Below, one piece after another: positions 1 to 8,286 of a DNA stretch of 64,000 nucleotides. The notes beneath the pieces were generated by a model. It was not told where the DNA came from. It ran no database searches and saw only the letters and a program-made list of their open reading frames with translations. The DNA is from Pseudomonas viridiflava. GTDB taxonomy: Bacteria; Pseudomonadota; Gammaproteobacteria; Pseudomonadales; Pseudomonadaceae. A program made the translations under genes and the position numbers. Location of the stretch: positions 124,001-188,000 of the forward strand of contig NZ_UTKY01000010.1 in NCBI RefSeq assembly GCF_900583165.1. The letters are read 5' to 3'. Every line of letters starts with the position of its first letter. The first letter of the stretch is position 1.

Positions 1-263
1 AGTTCGATGTCGATCTTGTAGAACTCGCGCACCTGCTCGATAAACCGGTAGGTCTCCGGGTGCAGGCGGCCGGTGTCGAGGCTGAACACCTTAACGTTCT
101 TGTTCAGCTTCCAGGCCATGTCCACCAGCACCACGTCCTCGGCGCCGCTGAAGGAAATCCACAGGTCATCGCCAAACTGGCTGAATGCCAGCTTGAGAAT
201 GTCCTGGGCAGATTTGTTGGCATAGGTCGCGGCGAGTTCAGCGACGTCGAAAGCGTGGTTCAT
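1..263 (-). CDS. cysH: Phosphoadenylyl-/adenylyl-sulfate reductase, 5' part only
   Basis: The first 87 codons are visible; the rest lies beyond the window start. The protein reduces (P)APS to sulfite in assimilatory sulfate reduction in the cytoplasm. It is recognised by the PP-loop segment [14 protein letters not shown] (nucleotide-binding P-loop of the PAPS reductase family) and by [12 protein letters not shown]. The ATG at 263 is the first start. The gene is divergent from thrH, with about 150 bp between them; cysH beside thrH is the usual arrangement in Pseudomonas. Whether it prefers APS (two CC motifs holding a 4Fe-4S cluster) or PAPS cannot be judged, because the C-terminal cysteines are outside the window. 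Confidence 0.9.
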   Translation of the reverse strand, partial: MNHAFDVAELAATYANKSAQDILKLAFSQFGDDLWISFSGAEDVVLVDMAWKLNKNVKVFSLDTGRLHPETYRFIEQVREFYKIDIE

Positions 264-415
264 CAGGACGGTTCCTACAAGGTCAGTGGCGCTGAGCGCT
301 CTATAGGGGAGCGATGGTATCAAAATCCGCTCTGCGTTGCGGCGGCGAGCTTGAATCGCTAGAGTTCGGCAGTCCTTTTGCTCGCTCAACTAACAACATC
401 TAATGGGAGTGTCTT

Positions 416-1033
416 GTGGAAATTGCCTGTCTCGACCTGGAAGGGGTGCTGGTTCCGGAAATCTGGATCGCCTTCGCCGAAAAAACCGGTATTGAATCCC
501 TGCGGGCCACCACGCGGGACATTCCCGATTACGACGTGTTGATGAAGCAACGCCTGCGTATCCTCGACGAGCACGGGCTCAAGCTCGGCGACATCCAAGA
601 GGTGATTGCCACCCTCAAGCCGCTGGACGGCGCCATTGAATTCGTCAACTGGCTGCGCGAGCGCTTCCAGGTGGTGATCCTGTCCGACACGTTCTACGAG
701 TTTTCCCAGCCGCTGATGCGCCAACTGGGGTTCCCGACGCTTTTGTGCCACCGGCTTATCACCGACGACAACGACCGCGTAGTGAGTTACCAACTGCGCC
801 AGAAAGACCCCAAGCGCCAGTCGGTGCTGGCCTTCAAGAGCCTGTACTACCGCGTCATTGCTGCCGGCGATTCCTACAATGACACCACCATGCTGGGCGA
901 AGCCGACCGGGGGATTTTATTCCATGCGCCGGAGAATGTGATTCGAGAGTTCCCGCAGTTCCCGGCGGTGCATACGTTTGAGGATTTGAAGCAGGAATTT
1001 ATCAAGGCGTCGAATCGGGCGTTGAGCCTGTAA
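416..1033 (+). CDS. thrH: Phosphoserine phosphatase / homoserine phosphotransferase ThrH
   Basis: A 205-residue HAD-family enzyme. Family members dephosphorylate phosphoserine and can move the phosphate to homoserine, linking serine and threonine synthesis. The HAD motifs are visible: motif I is CLDLEGVLVPE near the N-terminus (nucleophile Asp followed by Leu-Glu), motif II is VILSDTFYEF, the lysine lies in RQKDPKR, and motif III/IV is AAGDSYNDTTML. DLEG instead of DxDxT in motif I is characteristic of ThrH. The start is a GTG preceded by GGGAG at a good distance; no ATG gives the conserved N-terminus. It stands alone, followed by a REP-type inverted repeat. Confidence 0.95.
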   Translation: MEIACLDLEGVLVPEIWIAFAEKTGIESLRATTRDIPDYDVLMKQRLRILDEHGLKLGDIQEVIATLKPLDGAIEFVNWLRERFQVVILSDTFYEFSQPLMRQLGFPTLLCHRLITDDNDRVVSYQLRQKDPKRQSVLAFKSLYYRVIAAGDSYNDTTMLGEADRGILFHAPENVIREFPQFPAVHTFEDLKQEFIKASNRALSL

Positions 1034-1052
1034 GGCTTTCAGTGCGGCTGAT

Positions 1053-1146
1053 GGCCTCTTCGCGAGCAAGCCCGCTCCCACATTTGATCGCATTCCAAAG
1101 GATGTACTCGGTTAAATGTGGGAGCGGGCTTGCTCGCGAAGAGGCC
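1053..1146. repeat. REP-type inverted pair, everted orientation
   Basis: The two arms of about 33 bp are near-perfect inverted copies: GGCCTCTTCGCGAGCAAGCC and onward on the left, and its complement ending in GAGGCC on the right, separated by about 27 bp. The core GTGGGAGCGGGCTTGCTCGCG is the GAGCGGGC subclass of Pseudomonas REP sequence. It lies between the ends of thrH and the higA-like gene, which converge, where it may also stop transcription. Confidence 0.85.
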
Positions 1147-1171
1147 GGCTCAGCCGCTGCATATCTTCCCA

Positions 1172-1528
1172 CTAGCCCCCCGCCAACAAGCTCTCATAAG
1201 GAATTCGCAAGCCCTCATGCAGCCGCTTGATCATCGCCAAGCTCAACTTGCGCTTATGGTTCAGCACTTCTGACACCCGTCCACTGGTGCCAATAAACGG
1301 CTCCAGATCGCGGGCGGTCATGCCCAGCTGTTCCATCCGAAATTTGATCGCTTCCACCGGGTCGGAAGGGGGCAGTGGATACTGTTCCGCCTCGTACTTC
1401 TCGATGAGGATTGCGAGAATTTCCAGCTCGTCACCTTCAGGTGAGCCAATGGCCGCTCCCCATATCTGCTCCACGCGTGCAAGTGCAGCGGTCAGATCGT
1501 CCTGGGAATGTATAGGTTTGATGTTCAT
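1172..1528 (-). CDS. higA: HigA-family antitoxin / XRE-type HTH regulator (orphan)
   Basis: A 118-residue protein of the HigA type: an acidic N-terminal half (WGAAIGSPEGDELEILAILI) followed by a helix-turn-helix near residues 70-110 (IKFRMEQLGMTARDLEPFIG, then GRVSEVLNHKRKLSLAMIKRL). HigA neutralises the mRNA-cleaving toxin HigB and represses the operon. I chose the ATG at 1528, which overlaps the stop codon of an upstream reading frame as TGATG. That frame ends like HigB but has no room for a full toxin (see the next entry), so this antitoxin seems to have outlived its toxin. It may now act as a plain regulator or as an anti-toxin against HigB from elsewhere. Confidence 0.85.
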   Translation of the reverse strand: MNIKPIHSQDDLTAALARVEQIWGAAIGSPEGDELEILAILIEKYEAEQYPLPPSDPVEAIKFRMEQLGMTARDLEPFIGTSGRVSEVLNHKRKLSLAMIKRLHEGLRIPYESLLAGG

Positions 1529-1641
1529 CACACGGTCTCCGCGTTGATCTGGTCGTACTTAGCTTGTGAATCTCCCAATTCGGGAGGATTTTGAGCTTCG
1601 TTTTTTACAGATGCAATTGTGGAAACATTTTTTTGAAGAGT
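1528..1641 (-). pseudogene. higB: Remnant of higB toxin gene (C-terminal codons only)
   Basis: Read on the minus strand, a 37-codon open stretch runs from just after an in-frame TGA to a TGA that overlaps the higA ATG. Its last residues are AKYDQINAETV, the pattern that ends HigB toxins of the higBA type (H-x-x-YDxIxxxT-I/V). A full HigB needs roughly 90-110 codons, but the end of pabB lies about 130 bp upstream of higA. Only the last 12-15 residues look like HigB; the rest of the stretch is not recognisable. The reading as a remnant is therefore inference from the tail, the overlap and the missing space. Confidence 0.5.
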
Positions 1642-1661
1642 TCAGCTTTCGTTCTGAGGCA

Positions 1662-3005
1662 CTACAGGCTTTCCAACGTTTGCAACAACACCCGCACCTT
1701 CGTCAGCGACTCCTGATACTCCGCCTCCCACTGCGAGTCCGCGACAATCCCGCCGCCGCCCCAGCAGCACACCTGCCCATCCTTGACCAGTAAGCTGCGG
1801 ATGGCGATGGAGCTGTCCATTTCGCCGCGCACGTCCAGATAGACCAACGAGCCGCAGTACAGCCCGCGCCGGGTTGGTTCCAGTTCGTCAATGATCTGCA
1901 TCGCGCGAATCTTCGGCGCGCCGGTGATGGAGCCGCCGGGGAAGCTGCCGGCGATCAGGTCGAGGGCGTCTTTGTCGTCGGCCAGTTCGCCGATCACGCT
2001 GCTCACCAGGTGGTGCACGTTGGGGTAGCTTTCCAGGCTGAACAGCTCCGGCACGCTTACCGAGCCGGTGCGGCAGGTGCGGCCGAGGTCGTTGCGTAGC
2101 AGGTCAACGATCATCAGGTTTTCGGCGCGGTCCTTGGGGCTGGCCAGTAGTTCGGCGGCATTGGCGGCGTCTTCTTCTGGCATCAGGCCGCGCGGGCGGG
2201 TGCCTTTGATCGGGCGGGTTTCGACCTGGCGCTCGCTGATGCGCACGAAACGCTCCGGCGACAGGCTCAGTACCGCGCCTTCATCCGGCAGGCTTTGGAA
2301 CCCGGAAAACGGTGTGGGGCAGGCTTGGCGCAACGCGCAATAGGCCACCCATGGGTCACCGATGCAGGGCGCACGAAAGCGCTGGGCAAAGTTGACCTGG
2401 TAGCAATCGCCTGCCTGGATGTACTCCTGGATGCGCACGATGGCCTGTCGATAAGACTCGGCGCTGAGGTCCGGGGCCATGGGCCCCTGAAGCTTGAAAA
2501 TCGCGGTTGTGTCGACAGTTTCAGCGCTGAACAAGGCGGTCAGGCGCTGGCGTTCGCTATGGTCCAGCGCCGGGTGAAACACCAATTGGCTGGTCTTCGC
2601 CTGGTGATCGCTGATCAAGGCCCAGGCGTACAGCCCGAAGCGCGCATCCGGCAAATGAAGGTCATCCACCGCCACGTGCGGCATCTGCTCCAGGTGCCGA
2701 CCGAAGTCGTAACTCAGGTAGCCGATCAAGCCGCCGGCGAAGGGCAACTCATAGCCGACAGGCAAATCCGCTTCGCCCAATTGCGTAAGGTTTTTCCGCA
2801 GGCGCTGCAGGAAGTCGTTTCCACTTTCGTCAGGCGCAACCGTCAACGTCTGCCAAGGCCAGGCACTGAGCAGGTCATAACGCCCACGCTCGGCAACCGG
2901 GCGGCCGCTGTCCAGCAGCACCGCGCCGGGTGCATGGCGAATCGCCGCAAAATACTCGGCGGGGTTGGCGCGATAGGGCAGTGGGTGTACGGAGCAGGTC
3001 GACAT
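1662..3005 (-). CDS. pabB: Aminodeoxychorismate synthase component I
   Basis: A 447-residue chorismate-binding enzyme that converts chorismate plus ammonia (from PabA) to 4-amino-4-deoxychorismate for folate synthesis. Family motifs appear in order: SLSPERF, PIKGTRPRG (residues about 265-273), ENLMIVDLLRNDLGR, GSFPGGSITGAPK and WGGGGIVADS. Lysine 267 in PIKGT is the residue that marks aminodeoxychorismate synthase; anthranilate and isochorismate synthases have Ala at this place. There is no fused glutaminase domain, so PabA must be encoded elsewhere. It is a single gene, flanked upstream by a REP pair. Confidence 0.95.
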   Translation of the reverse strand: MSTCSVHPLPYRANPAEYFAAIRHAPGAVLLDSGRPVAERGRYDLLSAWPWQTLTVAPDESGNDFLQRLRKNLTQLGEADLPVGYELPFAGGLIGYLSYDFGRHLEQMPHVAVDDLHLPDARFGLYAWALISDHQAKTSQLVFHPALDHSERQRLTALFSAETVDTTAIFKLQGPMAPDLSAESYRQAIVRIQEYIQAGDCYQVNFAQRFRAPCIGDPWVAYCALRQACPTPFSGFQSLPDEGAVLSLSPERFVRISERQVETRPIKGTRPRGLMPEEDAANAAELLASPKDRAENLMIVDLLRNDLGRTCRTGSVSVPELFSLESYPNVHHLVSSVIGELADDKDALDLIAGSFPGGSITGAPKIRAMQIIDELEPTRRGLYCGSLVYLDVRGEMDSSIAIRSLLVKDGQVCCWGGGGIVADSQWEAEYQESLTKVRVLLQTLESL

Positions 3006-3082
3006 GCGTGGGATGGATCAGCCGTTGGCTTGGGGGAGGGCATTGTAGTCCGCTGAAGGGTTTGGTCCTAGAGCGCGGTTTA

Positions 3083-3175
3083 AATGTGGGAGGGGGCTTG
3101 CCCCCGATAACGGTGTGTCAGCGAGCATATTTGTGACTGAATTACCGCTATCGGGAGCAAGCCCCCTCCCACATT
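3083..3175. repeat. REP-type inverted pair (REPIN)
   Basis: Left arm AATGTGGGAGGGGGCTTGCC and onward; right arm is its near complement ending CCCTCCCACATT; about 28 bp lie between them. The inner sequence (GATAACGGTGTG / ACCGCTATCGGG) has the same layout as the pairs at 9.4, 13.4, 47.0 and 51.4 kb. It separates pabB from the ATP-grasp gene. Confidence 0.9.
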
Positions 3176-3185
3176 GGATCGGCGT

Positions 3186-4172
3186 TTAGCCTTCTACCGG
3201 CGGAATATGCCCAAACATCTCCTGCACGAATTTCACCCGTTCTTCCGGGGTTTCAGTCACGCCAGCTGCCTTCAATTCTTCCAGTCGCGCTTCCACCGCA
3301 TGGGTGCGCAAGGTCAAGCCGCAGTCATTGGCAATCTGGATATTCAACCCTGGCCGCGCATTCAGCTCCAGGATCAATGGGCCTTTCTCTTGGTCCAGCA
3401 CCATGTCCACGCCGATATACCCCAACCCGCAGAGTTCATAGCAACCGGCCGCGAGCTTCATGAAACCGTCCCAGTTGGGCAGTTGCACGCCGTCCACTGC
3501 GTTAGTGGTATCGGGGTGTTTGGTGATGATGTTGTTCAGCCAGGTACCGCGCAGGGTCAGGCCAGTGGCCAGGTCGACCCCCACGCCAATCGCGCCTTGG
3601 TGCAGGTTGGCCTTGCCGCCGGACTGACGGGTGGGCAAACGCAACATCGCCATCACCGGATACCCCATCAGCACGATGATGCGAATGTCCGGCACACCTT
3701 CGTAGCTGATGCTTTTGAAAATCTGGTCAGGCACCACGCGGTATTCGATCAGCGCACGGTCACGGTGGCCGCCCAGGGAATACAGGCCCGTGAGGATGCT
3801 GGAAATCTGATGCTCGATCTCTTCATGGCTGATGATCTTGCCGGACACCGTGCGATAGCGCCCCTCAAACCGATCCGCTACCACCAGAATGCCGTCACCG
3901 CCGGCGCCCTGGGCCGGCTTGATCACGAAGTCGCTGCGCCCACCGATGATCTCGTCGAGCTTGTCGATTTCCTTTTCAGTGGAGATCACGCCGTACATTT
4001 CGGGCACATGGATGCCGGCCGCGATGGCCCGTTCCTTGGTGATGATCTTGTCATCCACAATCGGGTACAGGCTGCGCTTGTTGTACTTGAGCACGTAGTC
4101 GGCGTTACGCCGGTTGATGCCCATGATCCCCCGCGCTTCGAGGGCCTTCCAGGTCTTCCAGAAACCGAACAT
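3186..4172 (-). CDS. RimK-like ATP-grasp (alpha-L-glutamate ligase-like) protein
   Basis: A 328-residue cytoplasmic ATP-grasp protein. Visible features are the nucleotide-binding FVIKPAQGAGGDGI segment (residues about 82-95), a central Arg-rich LPTRQSGGKANLHQGAIGVG stretch, and the Mg-binding LILELNARPGLNIQIAN motif near residue 270. ATP-grasp enzymes join a carboxylate to an amine or similar nucleophile through an acyl-phosphate. The substrate here is unknown. It is the third gene of an operon with the two membrane or secreted proteins upstream, overlapping the transglutaminase-like gene by one base. This three-gene set recurs in proteobacteria and is usually linked to modification of a peptide or envelope component; that role is inference. 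Confidence 0.85.
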   Translation of the reverse strand: MFGFWKTWKALEARGIMGINRRNADYVLKYNKRSLYPIVDDKIITKERAIAAGIHVPEMYGVISTEKEIDKLDEIIGGRSDFVIKPAQGAGGDGILVVADRFEGRYRTVSGKIISHEEIEHQISSILTGLYSLGGHRDRALIEYRVVPDQIFKSISYEGVPDIRIIVLMGYPVMAMLRLPTRQSGGKANLHQGAIGVGVDLATGLTLRGTWLNNIITKHPDTTNAVDGVQLPNWDGFMKLAAGCYELCGLGYIGVDMVLDQEKGPLILELNARPGLNIQIANDCGLTLRTHAVEARLEELKAAGVTETPEERVKFVQEMFGHIPPVEG

Positions 4173-5704
4173 TACTTATCAGCCTTCAAGAACGCCTTGA
4201 AACGCACCAGCTCGGTCAGGCGGTAACCGCGATAGCGACCCATGGCCAGCATGAAGCCCACCAAGATCAGCAGGATCGCCGGGAAGGTAAACACGAAGTA
4301 CACCAGCTCCGGCACGCTCATGATCAGGTGCGCCAGGGAGGCGGCGAACAGCGTACCAATTGCCACTTTCAGCGCGTGGTTGGCACCGCGTTCTTCCCAG
4401 GTGATCGACAGGCGTTCGATGGTCATGGTCAAGATCACCATCGGGAACAGTGCCACCGACAATCCACGCTCCAGGCCCAGCTTATGGCTGAACAGGCTGA
4501 TGGCCGCGATCAGCACCACCACGAAGGTCAGCACCACCGACAACCTCGGCAGCATCTGCAACTTCAAATGTTCAAGATACGACCTGAGGGACAGCCCCAG
4601 CGCCGTAATAATCGTAAACAACACAATCCCGAAGCCCAACTGCGTCTCGCGGAACGCCAGGGCGATCAGCACCGGCGTGAACGTGCCCAGGGTCTGCAGG
4701 CCGATCAGGTTGCGCAGGATCAAAATCACCAGCACGCCAATCGGGATCATCACCATGATCATGAAAGTCTGCTGGGTTTGCAGCGGCAAGCCATACAGCG
4801 AGTATTCGAGGAAGTTGGCGTCGGTGTTCTCGTCGGTCAGCTTGGCCAGGCGAATCGCGTTCATTTCACTGTTGTTCAGGCTGAACGTGACCATGGCCTT
4901 CTTGCCGCCATCGACGGTGATCAGGTTTTCATCACCGGTCCACCACAGCAGGCGGTCGCTGGGCAGGCCTTGTTCGCCGGTTTCGGGGTTGAAGTACAGC
5001 CAGTCGTTGCCATTGAAGCTGCGCAGCCATAGTTCCGGGGTTTGCGGCTGGTCGGCCACCAGGCGGATGGTGTGGACCTTTTCCACCGGTACGTGGGCGA
5101 TGGACAGCAGCAGCTCGACAATCTTGGCTTTATGCGGCGTGGACGGGTCGCCCGCCAGCAGCAGCTTCACATTGTCGTCGTTAAGGTTGTTGGTGCGCTT
5201 GATGGCTTCGGTGATAAACGTCTCGACGTCGGCCGAGTGCTGGCGGATTGGCGCCAGCAGGGCTTCGGCGGCGATTTTTTCCGGGCCTTCCACGGCAATG
5301 CTGTCGCGGAAGGTAGGGCCCTTGACCTTGATCTTTTCACCGCTGTAACGCTTGGTCAGCACCAGGCGGTAATACAGGGTTTGGTTGCCTGCGGCGCGAC
5401 GTGCCGACCAGGTGACCTTACGGTTGCCGTCGATGCGGTTGACGCTCACCCCGTAGTTATTCGAGATAAAACTCTCGTTGAGGCTTACGAAGTCGCGGCT
5501 CAACGGCGGCACGAACATCTGGATCTTCACCGGGTCTTTCGGGTTGGCGACGAACTCGACCTTGGCATCGATGTTCCACAGGTCGTCGGTGGCGTCCTCG
5601 GTGACGGGGATCCCCAGCACGAAAATCTGATAGGCGGTGACCGAAATACCCAACACCACCAGGATGGCGATCAGGATTTTCAGGTGCAGGGTAAGAGAGC
5701 GCAT
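4172..5704 (-). CDS. 7TM membrane protein with inactive transglutaminase domain
   Basis: A 510-residue inner-membrane protein. An N-terminal helix (about residues 7-30) is followed by a long periplasmic part with an inactive transglutaminase-type fold (roughly 40-300). About seven hydrophobic helices follow, beginning near FMIMVMIPIGVLVILILRNL and ending at FTFPAILLILVGFMLAMGRY. This is the layout of the Transglut_i_TM / 7TM_transglut family. No Cys-His-Asp triad is apparent, as expected for the inactive family. It sits between the retropepsin-like gene (5 bp upstream) and the ATP-grasp gene (1 bp overlap), which points to one co-translated complex. The ligand and reaction are unknown. Confidence 0.85.
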   Translation of the reverse strand: MRSLTLHLKILIAILVVLGISVTAYQIFVLGIPVTEDATDDLWNIDAKVEFVANPKDPVKIQMFVPPLSRDFVSLNESFISNNYGVSVNRIDGNRKVTWSARRAAGNQTLYYRLVLTKRYSGEKIKVKGPTFRDSIAVEGPEKIAAEALLAPIRQHSADVETFITEAIKRTNNLNDDNVKLLLAGDPSTPHKAKIVELLLSIAHVPVEKVHTIRLVADQPQTPELWLRSFNGNDWLYFNPETGEQGLPSDRLLWWTGDENLITVDGGKKAMVTFSLNNSEMNAIRLAKLTDENTDANFLEYSLYGLPLQTQQTFMIMVMIPIGVLVILILRNLIGLQTLGTFTPVLIALAFRETQLGFGIVLFTIITALGLSLRSYLEHLKLQMLPRLSVVLTFVVVLIAAISLFSHKLGLERGLSVALFPMVILTMTIERLSITWEERGANHALKVAIGTLFAASLAHLIMSVPELVYFVFTFPAILLILVGFMLAMGRYRGYRLTELVRFKAFLKADK

Positions 5705-5709
5705 TCGGT

Positions 5710-6246
5710 TTACTCGGCGGTATGAGCGTCGGCGGCACAGGCAGGTTTGCCTGCTGCGTATTTAAGGCTTGGGTCGACCAGCGCATCAAAGCGTTTCAAC
5801 GCTTCGGAGCCGATCAGCAGCGGATATTGGAATGCGCTGCGGTCAGTCAAGTTCACTTCGATGCTGCGTAAAGCGGTGCCCATGCAGATATCCAGCGCGA
5901 TGACTGGGCGGGCGGTGTAGTTCTTGTCCTCATCGGGGTCGTAGTCACCGGCGCGGCGCTTGATCTTGCTGACGCGGGCGAGGGGGCGTTCGATGGGGTG
6001 GGAGTGGGCGGTGTCGATGGCCAGGTAGAAGCGCACCCAGGACTCGCCGTTGCGCTTGAAGCGCTTGATATCGCGGGCACTGAGGGAAGCAGTCTTGGCG
6101 CCGGTGTCGAGTTTGGCGGCGACTTCAAGGTTGATGCCGGCCAATTGGGCGTATTCGTTGAGGCCATACACGGTCTTCTCGGCAGCAACGCCGAGACCTG
6201 GTGTCAGCAGTAGGCAAAACAATAAAAGGAAGGGCTTGAGTCTCAT
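5710..6246 (-). CDS. Secreted retropepsin-like aspartic protease (RimK-associated)
   Basis: A 178-residue protein with a clear signal peptide (MRLKPFLLLFCLLLTPGLGVAA). The mature part has the single-lobe aspartic protease motif AKLDTGAKTASLSA (DTG near residue 47), then SFxxPLLIG-like strands (SAFQYPLLIGSEALKRFDAL) typical of the PF05618 retropepsin-like family, often labelled 'ATP-dependent zinc protease'. Such proteins work as dimers in the periplasm. It is the first gene of the three-gene operon with the 7TM transglutaminase-like protein and the ATP-grasp protein. The natural target is not known. The start is supported by the signal peptide. Confidence 0.85.
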   Translation of the reverse strand: MRLKPFLLLFCLLLTPGLGVAAEKTVYGLNEYAQLAGINLEVAAKLDTGAKTASLSARDIKRFKRNGESWVRFYLAIDTAHSHPIERPLARVSKIKRRAGDYDPDEDKNYTARPVIALDICMGTALRSIEVNLTDRSAFQYPLLIGSEALKRFDALVDPSLKYAAGKPACAADAHTAE

Positions 6247-6433
6247 AGATCCCGAGGCGGTGCAGTGCGATGTTCAATTCAAGGCGACTGGCATTGCTGC
6301 GCAAACTCCCTCGTACGCCGTTTCATCCAATGATGTCAGGCAAAAGCGGCGGGCATTCTAACATGATGCTTTTCTGGCGCCAGCGCTGGCAGGCGGCCAT
6401 GCCTTTATAGGGTACTGAAGCGGTTATTAGACG

Positions 6434-6445
6434 ATTGTCGACAAT
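6434..6445. promoter_or_regulatory. Predicted operator of the GntR regulator (distal)
   Basis: ATTGTCGACAAT is a perfect 12-bp palindrome lying about 75 bp upstream of the gntR start. It fits the TTGT-NN-ACAA form of operators bound by FadR/FCD-type GntR regulators. A second copy of its core lies at 6509-6518. Confidence 0.6.
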
Positions 6446-6508
6446 GTGTATTTATTCTTTGACTAATAGGGGCTTATTGGCTAGTTTTTGCGGCATTGAT
6501 TTTTAAGG

Positions 6509-6518
6509 TGTCGACAAT
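6509..6518. promoter_or_regulatory. Predicted operator overlapping the gntR ribosome-binding region
   Basis: TGTCGACAAT repeats ten bases of the distal palindrome and fills the space between the AAGG ribosome-binding site and the ATG at 6519. A repressor bound here would cover the translation start region of its own gene, so autoregulation of the prp operon is likely. Confidence 0.5.
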
Positions 6519-7229
6519 ATGCTGGATCAATTGGAAGCGCCGCTGACGATGTCGGACGAATCCCAGACGATGTCGGAGAATGTCTTCCGGCGTATCCAGG
6601 CCGCCATCGTCAAGGGCGAAATCGCCCCCGGCAGCAAGATCTCCGAGCCCGAACTGGCACGCACCTACGGCATCAGCCGTGGCCCGCTGCGCGAGGCGAT
6701 CCACCGTCTGGAAGGCCAGCGCCTGCTAGTGCGCATTCCCCATGTGGGCGCGCGAGTGGTGTCTTTGAGCCACGCCGAGCTGATCGAACTCTACGAAATC
6801 CGTGAATCCCTCGAAGGCATGGCCTGTCGCCTGGCCGCCGAGCGCATGACCGATGCGGAAATCGAAGAATTGCGCCAAGTACTGCACACCCACGAGCGCG
6901 ACGAAGCCTTTCAGGCCGGCCTTGGTTACTACCAGCAGGAAGGCGACTTCGATTTTCATTACCGGATAATTCAAGGCGCCGGTAACCGCACCCTGACCCA
7001 GATGCTCTGCGGCGAGCTGTACCAGCTGGTGCGGATGTACCGCATCCAGTTTTCTGCCACACCCAATCGTCCACGCCAGGCCTTTGCCGAGCATCACCGT
7101 ATTCTCGATGCGATTGCCGATCGCGACGGTGAACTGGCCGAACTGCTGATGCGCCGCCATATCGGCGCGTCCAAACGCAACATTGCCCGTCACTTCCCAG
7201 GCGGTGCTACTGATAGAGGTGAGTCATGA
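6519..7229 (+). CDS. GntR/FCD-family regulator of the methylcitrate operon
   Basis: A 236-residue regulator: winged helix-turn-helix at about residues 20-85 ([20 protein letters not shown], then [20 protein letters not shown]), followed by an FCD effector domain with conserved Asp/His positions ([28 protein letters not shown]) that usually bind a metal and a carboxylate ligand. It overlaps prpB by four bases (ATGA), so it is co-translated with the pathway it presumably represses. The ligand is probably 2-methylcitrate or a relative, by analogy. The start at 6519 has AAGG at a good distance; the downstream ATGs at 6549 and 6570 would trim only the N-terminal tail. Confidence 0.9.
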   Translation: MLDQLEAPLTMSDESQTMSENVFRRIQAAIVKGEIAPGSKISEPELARTYGISRGPLREAIHRLEGQRLLVRIPHVGARVVSLSHAELIELYEIRESLEGMACRLAAERMTDAEIEELRQVLHTHERDEAFQAGLGYYQQEGDFDFHYRIIQGAGNRTLTQMLCGELYQLVRMYRIQFSATPNRPRQAFAEHHRILDAIADRDGELAELLMRRHIGASKRNIARHFPGGATDRGES

Positions 7230-8119
7230 GTTCGAACAATAAAAGCACACCCGGCCAGCGTTTCCGTGATGCGGTCGCCAGTGAACATCCCTTGCAGGTG
7301 GTCGGCGCGATCAACGCCAACCACGCGCTGCTGGCCAAGCGCGCCGGGTTCAAGGCGATCTATCTGTCAGGTGGCGGGGTAGCCGCCGGCTCCCTTGGCG
7401 TGCCGGACTTGGGCATCACCGGCCTGGATGATGTGCTCACCGACGTGCGTCGCATCACCGACGTTTGCGACCTGCCGCTGCTGGTGGACGTGGACACCGG
7501 CTTCGGCTCTTCAGCCTTCAACGTGGCGCGCACCGTGCGCTCGATGATCAAGTTCGGCGCCGCCGCCATCCATATCGAAGACCAGGTTGGTGCCAAGCGC
7601 TGCGGTCATCGCCCAAACAAAGAAATCGTGTCCCAGCAGGAAATGGTCGACCGCATCAAGGCCGCCGTGGACGCACGCACCGATGACAGCTTCGTGATCA
7701 TGGCGCGTACCGACGCGCTGGCGGTTGAAGGCCTGGAGTCTGCCCTGGAACGTGCCGCCGCGTGCATCGAAGCCGGCGCCGACATGGTGTTCCCGGAAGC
7801 CATCACCGAGCTTGAGATGTACAAACTGTTTGCATCCAAGGTGAAGGCGCCGATCTTGGCCAATATCACCGAGTTCGGCGCCACGCCGCTGTACACCACC
7901 GAACAACTGAAATCGGCCGATGTTTCCATCGTGCTGTACCCGCTCTCGGCGTTCCGCGCGATGAACAAGGCGGCCGAAAACGTCTACACCGCGATCCGTC
8001 GCGACGGCACTCAACAAAACGTGATCGACACCATGCAAACCCGCATGGAGCTTTACGATCGCATCGATTACCACACCTTCGAGCAGAAGCTCGACGCGCT
8101 GTTCGCTGCGAAAAAATGA
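7226..8119 (+). CDS. prpB: 2-methylisocitrate lyase
   Basis: A 297-residue TIM-barrel enzyme of the isocitrate lyase/PEP mutase superfamily that splits 2-methylisocitrate to pyruvate and succinate, the last step of the methylcitrate cycle. Diagnostic features are [20 protein letters not shown] near the N-terminus, the Mg-binding [10 protein letters not shown], and the catalytic-loop motif [10 protein letters not shown] (the Cys in KRCGH is the active-site residue). Length and motifs are normal for PrpB. It starts inside the end of the GntR gene and is followed by a REP pair before prpC. Confidence 0.97.
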   Translation: MSSNNKSTPGQRFRDAVASEHPLQVVGAINANHALLAKRAGFKAIYLSGGGVAAGSLGVPDLGITGLDDVLTDVRRITDVCDLPLLVDVDTGFGSSAFNVARTVRSMIKFGAAAIHIEDQVGAKRCGHRPNKEIVSQQEMVDRIKAAVDARTDDSFVIMARTDALAVEGLESALERAAACIEAGADMVFPEAITELEMYKLFASKVKAPILANITEFGATPLYTTEQLKSADVSIVLYPLSAFRAMNKAAENVYTAIRRDGTQQNVIDTMQTRMELYDRIDYHTFEQKLDALFAAKK

Positions 8120-8128
8120 TGCATCAAC

Positions 8129-8230
8129 CTGTAGGAGCGGGCTCGCCCGCGAAAATCGTCAACGCTGACGCGGCAAGCCTGAAACAGCGCGGCGATCTTG
8201 AGTCTTTCGCGAGCAAGCTCGCTCCTACAG
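8129..8230. repeat. REP-type inverted pair between prpB and prpC
   Basis: CTGTAGGAGCGGGCTCGCCC and onward (left) and TTTCGCGAGCAAGCTCGCTC and onward (right) form an inverted pair of about 26 bp arms with about 50 bp between. It belongs to the GTAGGAGCGRGCTYGC subclass also seen at 44.3 kb. It fills most of the gap between two genes of one operon. Confidence 0.85.
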
Positions 8231-8286
8231 TTGGTGGTGTGTTGTGAACACGACTCCCTGAATAACTACAAAATTGGAGAAGAATC

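Noticed and set aside
1042..1230. Short frame over the REP pair after thrH
   Set aside because: It consists of repeat sequence and has no ribosome-binding site.
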